Source of the DNA: an uncultured Clostridium sp.
GTDB taxonomy: Bacteria > Bacillota > Clostridia > Peptostreptococcales > Peptostreptococcaceae
Assembly (NCBI GenBank): GCA_937944945.1
Contig: CALEBD010000347.1
Coordinates: 1 to 5,810 of the forward strand
Direction of reading: 5' to 3'
Length of the DNA stretch: 5,810 bases
Below, piece by piece: positions 1 to 5,810 of the stretch (position 1 is its first letter; each line of letters begins with the position of its first letter). The notes beneath the pieces were generated by a model. The model did not search any database, was not told where the DNA came from, and saw nothing but the letters and a program-made list of their open reading frames with translations. The translations under genes were made by a program, and so were the position numbers.

Positions 1-1
1 G

Positions 2-1615
2 TGGTTAGAAGAAAAATGGGAATATAGGGCTGTGAATAACTATAATTCTGATATAACAGAAGAAGAATCTCAAACTATACAAACTATAAATGAAATAAAA
101 AATAGAGTTCTAAGTCCAGTTATAAAATTACAAAATAAATTAAAAGGTAAAAAAAGCTGTAGAGAGATCTGTAAAAATATATATGAATTTTTAGTAGAAA
201 TAGACATGGAACAAACTATTTACGACTTGGTTGAAGACTTTAAAGCTAAAGGTGAGTTGGAAGTTGCGAGCCAATACTCTCAAGTTTGGGATATAGTAAT
301 CGATATACTAGACCAAATTGTAGAGATAATGGGAGATGATGTCGTATCTATAGACAGATTTATTAAAATAATAAGCTTTGGATTTGAAGAATATGAATTG
401 GGATTAGTCCCACCGAGTATAGACCAAGTTCTAGTCAGTAGTGTAGACAGAATGAAAAATCCAAACACAAAATACCTTTATTTAATAGGCGTTACTGACG
501 GGATATTTCCACTAATAGCTAAAGAAAAGGGAATATTAAACGACAAAGATAGAAATACACTTATGGATAGAGGGGTTGAAATAGATATAGATAGTAAGAC
601 AAAGACTTTTGAAGAACAATTTTTAGTTTATAAGGCACTTACTTCAACTTCAGAAAATCTTATATTAACTTATCCAGTTGCTGATTCAGAGGGAAGAAGT
701 TTGAGACCGTCTATTATAATATCTAGGGTTAAAAAGATATTCCCAAAACTAGAAGTAGAAAGTTATTTACTAGAAAATAAAAGAGAAAATGAAGAAGAAA
801 TGATGGACGATATAACTGTTAAATCTCCAACATTTAATAAAATGGTAAATAAAATAAAATCATTTGACAATGGTGAAGAAATCGAAAATTTATGGCTAGA
901 TGTATATAGATATTTTGCAAATGACAATAAATATAGAGAAATTACAAGAAAAATAATTTCAGGACTTACTTATACGAATATGGTACACAAGGTATCACAA
1001 GAAAAAATAAATAAATTATACGAAACACATAATTTAAGTGTATCTAAGTTAGAAAAGTATTCAGCTTGTCCATTTGCCTACTTTATTCAATACGGGCTTA
1101 AGGCACAAGAAAGAAAAGAATATTCATTTGCTGCACCGGATTTAGGAACATTTATACATAACATAATGTACGAGTTCTCAAAATCACTAGAAAAAGATGG
1201 TCTTCATTGGAACCAAATTAATGAAGCCTATATAGATAAAAAGGTAAACTCTATTGTGGATTTCATGGTTTTACAAATTCCAGGATTTATATTAAATAGT
1301 TCACCAAGATATAAATACCTATCTTATAGACTTAAAAAAATGCTTATGGCAGCTATAAATATAATTGCCAAACAAATTAAATCTGGAGAATTTGAACCTA
1401 TAGATTATGAAGTTAACTTTGGTCAAACGGGAAAATATCCACCTATAAGAATAATATTAGAAGATGGAACACAGATAAATCTAATCGGTCAAATAGATAG
1501 AATAGATGAATTTGATGAAGGTGATGATAGATATATAAGAATAATAGATTATAAATCATCAGATAAAAATGTAAACCTTACAGAAGTATACTACGATTGC
1601 AACTTCAATTATTAG
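2..1615 (+). CDS. addB: AddB, helicase-nuclease subunit B, middle part and first half of nuclease domain (5' partial, ends at a frameshift)
   Basis: AddB is the second subunit of the AddAB helicase-nuclease, a cytoplasmic complex that resects double-strand breaks for RecA-dependent repair. The frame is open from the left edge (W-L-E-E-K-W...), so the GTG at 32 is not the real start. Roughly the first 440 residues, including the N-terminal ATP-binding region, lie outside the window. Visible in order: the family block around 412-560 (PPSIDQVLVSSVDR, then LIGVTDGIFP); EGRSLRPS near 690-710; LSVSKLEKYSACPFAYF, whose Cys codon at 1067 should be the first ligand of the C-terminal 4Fe-4S cluster; and the RecB-type nuclease motifs GQIDRID (Asp codon 1496) and DYKSS (Asp 1547, Lys 1553). 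Translation then leaves the conserved frame and stops at TAG 1613-1615. The rest of the protein continues one frame back from 1597. Identification is certain at family level; whether the break is biological is not. Confidence 0.93.
   Translation, partial: WLEEKWEYRAVNNYNSDITEEESQTIQTINEIKNRVLSPVIKLQNKLKGKKSCREICKNIYEFLVEIDMEQTIYDLVEDFKAKGELEVASQYSQVWDIVIDILDQIVEIMGDDVVSIDRFIKIISFGFEEYELGLVPPSIDQVLVSSVDRMKNPNTKYLYLIGVTDGIFPLIAKEKGILNDKDRNTLMDRGVEIDIDSKTKTFEEQFLVYKALTSTSENLILTYPVADSEGRSLRPSIIISRVKKIFPKLEVESYLLENKRENEEEMMDDITVKSPTFNKMVNKIKSFDNGEEIENLWLDVYRYFANDNKYREITRKIISGLTYTNMVHKVSQEKINKLYETHNLSVSKLEKYSACPFAYFIQYGLKAQERKEYSFAAPDLGTFIHNIMYEFSKSLEKDGLHWNQINEAYIDKKVNSIVDFMVLQIPGFILNSSPRYKYLSYRLKKMLMAAINIIAKQIKSGEFEPIDYEVNFGQTGKYPPIRIILEDGTQINLIGQIDRIDEFDEGDDRYIRIIDYKSSDKNVNLTEVYYDCNFNY
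1592..1600 (+). other. addB: Frameshift in addB: one base missing in a Gly codon
   Basis: The text reads tac tac ga ttg caa ctt. AddB proteins normally read E-V-Y-Y-G-L-Q-L-Q-L-L here. Adding a single G at 1595-1596 (gga) gives exactly that peptide and joins the two frames without losing or gaining any other residue. Between the last upstream stop of the downstream frame (1564-1566) and the TAG at 1613-1615 there is no slippery heptamer that would suggest programmed shifting. A sequencing or assembly error, or a recent one-base deletion, is the simplest reading. Confidence 0.9.
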
Positions 1616-2157
1616 TATACTTAGACGCGATAATTGAAAGTGCGATGAAAAAAGGAACAAGTATCCATCCAGCGGCAATTTTATATTGTAAGATTGACAA
1701 TCCAATTGCAAAGTTTAGCGAAAATAAAGATGAAGAACAGATAGACGAAGAAATATTAAAACAATCTAAGATGAAGGGACTTCTTGCAAAAGATGCCCAC
1801 ATAATAAAGAAAATGGATAAGGCACTTTATGAAGAAGATGTTAAAAACTCACTTATAGTTCCTGCTGGTTTAAATAAAGATGGAAGTCTATCAAAAAGTA
1901 CAAATAGTGTAACATATCAAGAGTTTGAAATACTTAGAAAATATGTAAAACACGAGATAAAGGATTTATGTGAAGGTATGTTAGGTGGAGATATAAGTAT
2001 AAGTCCTAATAAACATAAAGACAGGACTTCATGTGATTTCTGTATATATAACTCTATATGTCAGTTTGACCCTACACTTAAAGACAATAATTACAATATT
2101 ATAAAAGATAAAAAGAACGAAGAAATTATTCAAATGATGGCAGAGGAGGTGGAATAA
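1597..2157 (+). CDS. addB: AddB C-terminal part: end of nuclease domain and Fe-S cluster cysteines (downstream of frameshift)
   Basis: This is the continuation of the same addB gene, not a separate gene. It opens with LQLQLLVYLDAI, the QxxxY motif (Gln codon 1606, Tyr codon 1618) that completes the RecB-family nuclease active site begun by DYK in the preceding frame. Near the end, C-x2-C-x5-C (Cys codons 2032, 2041, 2059; CDFCIYNSIC) supplies the remaining three ligands of the AddB iron-sulfur cluster, which in this family staples the nuclease domain together. About 186 residues are read in this frame, and with the upstream part about 718 residues of AddB lie in the window. The frame is open back to a TAA at 1564-1566. 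The TTG at 1597 is simply an internal Leu codon, and no ribosome site was seen before it, so independent translation is unlikely. The gene ends at TAA 2155-2157, overlapping the addA ATG by one base. Confidence 0.92.
   Translation: MQLQLLVYLDAIIESAMKKGTSIHPAAILYCKIDNPIAKFSENKDEEQIDEEILKQSKMKGLLAKDAHIIKKMDKALYEEDVKNSLIVPAGLNKDGSLSKSTNSVTYQEFEILRKYVKHEIKDLCEGMLGGDISISPNKHKDRTSCDFCIYNSICQFDPTLKDNNYNIIKDKKNEEIIQMMAEEVE
2144..2150 (+). promoter_or_regulatory. Shine-Dalgarno site for addA, inside the end of addB
   Basis: AGGAGGT is a near-perfect anti-16S match with six bases between it and the ATG at 2157. It lies within the last codons of addB, whose TAA shares base 2157 with the addA start. This fixes the addA start and implies translational coupling, giving matched amounts of the two subunits. 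If AddB translation really terminated at 1613-1615, coupling would be weakened, although this site is strong enough to recruit ribosomes by itself. Confidence 0.93.
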
Positions 2158-4715
2158 TGAGTTCTCCAAAATGGACAAGTGAACAACAAAGTGTAATTGA
2201 TAGTAGAGGTGGGAACTTATTAGTTGCAGCAGCTGCTGGCTCTGGTAAAACTGCTGTTCTTGTAGAACGTATAATACAGATGATTTTAAATCCAGACTTA
2301 AAAGTAGACATAGATAAATTATTAGTCGTTACATTTACAAATGCAGCAGCATCTGAGATGAGAGAGAGAATAGGAGATGCTATCTCTAAGAAATTAGATG
2401 AAAATCCAGAAGATGAACACCTTCAAGACCAATTAGTACTTTTAAATAAAGCTAGTATAACGACAATACATTCATTTTGTTTAGAAGTTATAAAATCAAA
2501 TTTTCATAAAATAAATTTAGATCCCAATTTTAGAATAGGTGATGAGACAGAGTGTTCTCTTATGAAATTAGAAGCTATAGATGAAGCATTTGATATTTTA
2601 TATGAAGAACAAGACGAAGAGTTTTGTTATTTAGTAGATTGTTATGCCGAAAAAAGAGGAGATTCAAATTTACAAAACTTGATTTTATCTATATATAGTT
2701 TTGTTATGGCATCTCCATATCCAAAAGAATGGTTAATACAAAGTGCAGAAGATTTTAATATAGATGAAAACTTTGATTTTGCAACATCAAAATGGGCTAA
2801 AGCTATACTTGAAACTGTAAAAATACAAGTTGAAGGTGTGGAGGCATCTATGGCTAAGGCGATTGAAGATGTATCTGGGATAGAAGAGTTAGAGACTTTT
2901 ATAGCTAAGTTAAAGATAGAGTATGCAAAAATAAAACATATATTAGAGGCATGTGATATATCTTGGAATGAGGCTTATTCAAAAATAGCGACTATGCAAT
3001 TTGAAAACTATGCAAAAGGAGTCAAAAGAATTCCAAAAGATGCACCACCTTATGTAAAAGAAGAAAAAGATAAAGCTAAAAACACTAGAGATAATGCTAA
3101 AAAATCTATAGAAAAAATAAAAACATCAGTATTTAGTAAACATTACGATGATTTAAAAGAAGAGATTAAATTTTTATATCCAGTAGTTAAATCACTATCA
3201 GATGTAGTTTTAATATTTGATAAAATCTATAGCCAGAAAAAACGAGACAAGGGAATTATAGATTTCCACGATATAGAGCATTTTGCACTACAAATTTTAA
3301 CACAAACTGATGAAAATGGATATTTCTTATTTGATAAAGATGGTAAAAATATACCTTCTGATATTGCGCTTGAATATAGAGAAAAATTTTATGAAATCTT
3401 TATAGATGAATACCAAGATAGTAACCAAGTACAGGAAGTTATCTTGTCTACAATAGCTAAACAAAATGAACCAAATAGGTTTATGGTTGGTGACGTTAAG
3501 CAGAGTATATACAGATTTAGACAGGCAAAACCAGAAATATTCCTTCAAAAATATGCGACTTATGATACTGATTTAAGCAGTAAATATAAAAAAATAATGC
3601 TTTATAAAAACTTCAGAAGTAGAAAAGAAGTAGTAGATAGTGTCAATTATATATTTGAGCATATTATGAGTAAAAATTTAGGTGAAATTGAGTATAACGA
3701 AGAAGAAAAACTAAACTTAGGGGCTAGTTTTGAAGAAGTAGATGACGAAAAAATAATACTAGGTGGGCCTACAGAAATTCATCTAATGGAAAAGAAAGTC
3801 GAAGAAGCTGAAAATCCAGAAAAGGATGAGGAAGAGTCAGAAGATCTAGATGCAAGTCAAATAGAAGCTAGAATGGTCGGTAAAATAATAAGAGATATTA
3901 TGAGACCTAATGAAAATGGCGAAATAATGCAGGTATTTGACAAAAAAAGTGGAGAATATAGAAATATCGAATATAAAGATATTGTAATATTACTTAGAGC
4001 CACATCAGCATGGGCACCAGTATTTGCGGAAGAACTAATAAATATGGATATTCCGACATATGCAGATATGGGACAGGGATATTTTGAAACTATGGAAATA
4101 CAAGTTATAATGTCTTTCCTAAAAGTAATAGATAATCCAATGCAAGATATTGCCCTTATTTCAGTACTTCGTTCTCCTATATATGGATTTACTCCAGAAG
4201 ACTTTATAGATATAAGAACGGTAGATAAAAAGGTAAGTTTTTATGAAGCTATGAGAAAGTACGCTGGAGAAAGTATAGACTTAAGTATATCAGAAGAAGA
4301 AAATAGTGATGATAAAGATATAGATGAAGTTATAGACCAAGAAATTGAAAAGCTTAGCTCTACTATAATAACTCATATAGAAAATGAAGTTGATAATCAA
4401 AATATTCAAGATGAAATAGATGATTATTATCAAAATATAGACTACAGTGATTTTATATATGAAGATGAAGAAATAACATATAATGATGAGATTATATACG
4501 ATCAAGATTATATAAACTATCAAGTAGATTCAGAAAATCAATACGATGAAGAGTTTAATAATCAATATAGCGAAGAATATATGTATCATAATCAAGATGA
4601 TTCTATTTATAATATAGATTTAGAGACTCAAGATAAAAATCACCAAGAAGAAAAAACATTAAGTGAGCTTGATTTAAAAGTAAGAAGATTTTTAGATGAT
4701 TTAAAAGGACTATAA
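2157..4715 (+). CDS. addA: AddA, ATP-dependent helicase-nuclease subunit A, helicase part (ends at a frameshift)
   Basis: AddA is the UvrD/Rep-like SF1A 3'-5' helicase plus nuclease subunit of AddAB. Start ATG 2157 is set by the strong AGGAGGT six bases upstream. Motifs in order: Q motif WTSEQQ (residues 6-11); Walker A AAAAGSGKT (24-32, Lys31); motif Ia VTFTNAAASEMRERI (58-72); TTIHSFC (102-108); motif II IDEYQD (416-421, Asp417-Glu418); motif III GDVKQSIYRFR (445-455); motif IV LYKNFRSR (482-489); then GYFETMEIQVI and LRSPIYGF (Arg672). Residues ~707-833 are a very acidic Tyr/Asn-rich insert not expected in the family. The family sequence then resumes as LDLKVRRFLDDLK and breaks: G-L-stop at 4713-4715. 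Helicase motifs V and VI and the nuclease domain continue in the +1 frame from 4708. The 852-residue product as written would lack those motifs and is predicted to be inactive as a helicase. Confidence 0.95.
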   Translation: MSSPKWTSEQQSVIDSRGGNLLVAAAAGSGKTAVLVERIIQMILNPDLKVDIDKLLVVTFTNAAASEMRERIGDAISKKLDENPEDEHLQDQLVLLNKASITTIHSFCLEVIKSNFHKINLDPNFRIGDETECSLMKLEAIDEAFDILYEEQDEEFCYLVDCYAEKRGDSNLQNLILSIYSFVMASPYPKEWLIQSAEDFNIDENFDFATSKWAKAILETVKIQVEGVEASMAKAIEDVSGIEELETFIAKLKIEYAKIKHILEACDISWNEAYSKIATMQFENYAKGVKRIPKDAPPYVKEEKDKAKNTRDNAKKSIEKIKTSVFSKHYDDLKEEIKFLYPVVKSLSDVVLIFDKIYSQKKRDKGIIDFHDIEHFALQILTQTDENGYFLFDKDGKNIPSDIALEYREKFYEIFIDEYQDSNQVQEVILSTIAKQNEPNRFMVGDVKQSIYRFRQAKPEIFLQKYATYDTDLSSKYKKIMLYKNFRSRKEVVDSVNYIFEHIMSKNLGEIEYNEEEKLNLGASFEEVDDEKIILGGPTEIHLMEKKVEEAENPEKDEEESEDLDASQIEARMVGKIIRDIMRPNENGEIMQVFDKKSGEYRNIEYKDIVILLRATSAWAPVFAEELINMDIPTYADMGQGYFETMEIQVIMSFLKVIDNPMQDIALISVLRSPIYGFTPEDFIDIRTVDKKVSFYEAMRKYAGESIDLSISEEENSDDKDIDEVIDQEIEKLSSTIITHIENEVDNQNIQDEIDDYYQNIDYSDFIYEDEEITYNDEIIYDQDYINYQVDSENQYDEEFNNQYSEEYMYHNQDDSIYNIDLETQDKNHQEEKTLSELDLKVRRFLDDLKGL
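4275..4655 (+). other. addA: Acidic, Tyr/Asn/Gln-rich low-complexity insert within AddA
   Basis: AddA residues ~707-833 sit between the conserved LRSPIYGF...YEAMRKY block and the conserved LDLKVRRFLDDLK block. From memory, Bacillus-type AddA has only about 20 residues between these blocks. By hand count the stretch holds about 22 Asp, 21 Glu, 13 Tyr, 13 Asn and 11 Gln, with only 4 Lys and no Arg, giving a charge near -39. It contains no recognisable domain, and the composition suggests an intrinsically disordered tether or loop. The reading frame stays open through it, which argues for real protein rather than inserted non-coding DNA. By position it falls in the part of SF1A helicases that carries the 2B-type insertion, between motifs IV and V. 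No function is assigned. Confidence 0.8.
4536..4580 (+). repeat. Degenerate 24-base-period duplication inside the AddA insert
   Basis: Bases 4536-4556 encode NQYDEEF and bases 4560-4580 encode NQYSEEY. The two 21-base units match at about 15 of 21 positions, including eight identical bases at the start. They are separated by one Asn codon (4557-4559). This looks like a small in-frame duplication and hints that the insert grew by replication slippage. With only two diverged copies in AT-rich DNA, chance similarity cannot be excluded. Confidence 0.4.
4703..4715 (+). other. addA: Frameshift in addA: one extra base in AAAAGG
   Basis: The original frame reads tta aaa gga cta taa (L-K-G-L-stop). 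Dropping one base of the A4G2 run gives tta aaa gac tat aaa gaa aag (L-K-D-Y-K-E-K), which runs straight into the conserved continuation MSTDEFLWYIY...GYYAYCGALPGGSQRQANLR. The downstream frame has a stop at 4702-4704 and the upstream frame stops at 4713-4715, so the change must lie in this interval of about ten bases. A +1 slip of tRNA-Lys from AAA to AAG is conceivable, but no supporting stimulator was seen. A one-base insertion or a read error is more likely. Confidence 0.88.
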
Positions 4716-5810
4716 AGAAAAGTCATTGTATATGAGTACAGATGAATTTTTATGGTATATATATACAAATAGTGGATATTATGCATATTGTGGAGCTTTG
4801 CCAGGTGGAAGTCAAAGACAAGCTAATTTAAGAATTCTATTTGAAAGAGCTAAACAATTTGAAGAGACTAGCTTTAAAGGTATTTTTAACTTTATAAACT
4901 TTATAAGCAAACTTAAAAAATCTAATTCTGATATGGGAAGTGCAAAGACTTTAGGAGAAAATGCAAATGTAGTCAGAATAATGAGTATCCACAAAAGTAA
5001 AGGGCTAGAATTCCCAATCGTTATTTGTTCTGGCATGGGAAGAAACTTCAACACCATGGACTTTAGAAAAGACGTATTATATCATCATGAACTAGGATAT
5101 GGTCCACAGATTGTAGATTTCGAAAGAAGAATCTCGTATCCAAGTATTGCAAAAGAAGCTCTAAAATGCAAAATAAATATAGAAAATATATCAGAAGAGA
5201 TGAGAATACTATATGTTGCACTTACTAGAGCGAAAGAAAAACTTATAATAACAGCATCTATAAAAGATATTGAGCAAACTATACATAAGTGGTCGTCAAA
5301 TATATCTAATGAAAAAAGAGTTTCAAAATACGACATATTAAACGGTAAAAACTATCTAGATTGGATGATGCCAGCAGTTATAAAACATAGAGATTTAGAA
5401 TCTATTAGAGAAAAATATAATATATGTACGAGAATATCACTAGAAGATGAATCGAGATGGTCTGTTAAGACTTGGGTTAGAGATGATATAGATTTTGAAA
5501 AACATGAAAAAGAAGGCATCAGAGAAGTTTTAAATAATATTGATTTATCACAAAGTGATACACAATATTATGATCAAATACAAAATAAATTGAATTTTGA
5601 GTACCCGTATTTAGGTGTTGTAAAAAAAGCAGCAAGTATATCTGTTACTGAAATAAAAAAGAGACAAGAAGAATATGAAGAAGAAGATGAATTATCAAAT
5701 CTTTATAAAATGAAGACAACACTTAAAAAGCCAAAGTTCTTGAGTGAAGCTCAAACAAAAGAAAAAATAACAGGTGCGAGACGAGGTACAATAGTTCACT
5801 TAATAATGGA
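4708..5810 (+). CDS. addA: AddA C-terminal helicase motifs V-VI and start of nuclease domain (downstream of frameshift; 3' partial)
   Basis: This is the continuation of addA in the +1 frame, open to the right edge (about 367 codons here). It holds GALPGGSQRQANLR, typical of AddA; motif V IMSIHKSKGLEFPIVI (4978-5022); and motif VI EEMRILYVALTRAKEKLIIT (5197-5256), with the Arg codon of TRAK at 5227. It ends with ARRGTIVHLIM (5776-5808), the block that opens the AddA nuclease domain. The nuclease catalytic residues (DYK type) lie beyond the window. The first in-frame ATG is 4732 (MSTDEFLWY) with no convincing ribosome site before it, so separate expression is doubtful. With the frame corrected, about 1217 AddA residues are visible. 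Full-length AddA would therefore exceed the usual ~1200-1250, mainly because of the acidic insert. Confidence 0.93.

Noticed and set aside
280..468. Minus-strand open frame of 62 codons
   Set aside because: It lies antisense to conserved AddB sequence (PPSIDQVLVSSVDR) and shows no family resemblance; it is a shadow of the coding frame.
1605..1802. Minus-strand open frame opposite the start of the AddB C-terminal part
   Set aside because: It is antisense to the conserved QLLVYLD region, with no recognisable product; the nearby loss of frame is explained by a one-base deletion in addB, not by an opposing gene.
1597..2157. Possibility that this frame is a separate small Fe-S protein gene
   Set aside because: It begins in the middle of the AddB nuclease motif, has no ribosome site or proper start, and joins the upstream frame perfectly on adding one base.
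2126..2311. Minus-strand open frame across the addB-addA junction
   Set aside because: It runs antisense through the addA ribosome site and Walker A, and its composition is a mirror of those motifs.
3789..3860. Second acidic run in AddA (KKVEEAENPEKDEEESEDLD)
   Set aside because: A short acidic, variable linker before the conserved EARMVGKII block is common in AddA proteins, so it is not considered unusual here.
4290..4523. Minus-strand open frame of 77 codons encoding a very hydrophobic Ile/Phe/Tyr-rich peptide that looks like a membrane protein
   Set aside because: It is the antisense of the acidic insert: GAT, GAA, TAT and AAT codons read backwards give ATC, TTC, ATA and ATT. It has no ribosome site of note and the + strand frame is continuous with conserved AddA on both sides.
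4703..4715. Programmed +1 frameshifting in addA
   Set aside because: AAA to AAG slippage is possible, but no upstream Shine-Dalgarno-like stimulator or clear downstream structure was seen, and programmed frameshifting is not a known feature of addA.
4812..5336. Two minus-strand open frames of about 80 codons each (4812-5057 and 5085-5336)
   Set aside because: Both are antisense to AddA motif V and motif VI regions, where the + strand is strongly conserved; neither resembles a known protein.

Overview
The window is one stretch of a low-GC genome (about 30% GC in the lines counted by eye) with strong use of ATA, AGA and GAA codons. This fits a clostridial Firmicute. The wording of the conserved AddA and AddB blocks recalls Peptostreptococcaceae such as Clostridioides, but that placement is from memory and is tentative. 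Both genes lie on the + strand, there is no intergenic space of any size, and no RNA gene, mobile element, CRISPR array, promoter or terminator was recognised.

Layout: bases 2-2157 hold the C-terminal ~60% of addB, which enters already open from the left edge. Bases 2157-5810 hold addA, which runs off the right edge just as its nuclease domain begins. The addB TAA and addA ATG overlap by one base (2157), and a strong Shine-Dalgarno site sits inside the end of addB, so the two are a tight, translationally coupled operon. Together they encode AddAB, the Gram-positive counterpart of RecBCD, which unwinds and resects double-strand DNA ends to load RecA for recombinational repair.

Both genes are frame-broken as written. 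In addB one base is missing at about 1595-1596, between the catalytic DYK and the QLLVY motif of the nuclease domain. In addA one base is extra at about 4704-4708, between helicase motifs IV and V. Correcting each single base restores continuous, family-typical protein. All other visible motifs are intact, so the lesions are either sequence errors or very recent mutations. As written, AddB would lose its nuclease QxxxY motif and three of its four Fe-S cysteines, and AddA would lose helicase motifs V and VI and its whole nuclease domain.

The most distinctive feature is a roughly 127-residue, very acidic, Tyr/Asn/Gln-rich low-complexity insert in AddA (bases ~4275-4655), where Bacillus-type AddA has only a short linker. 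It lies immediately upstream of the addA frameshift. No previously undescribed multi-gene system was found.
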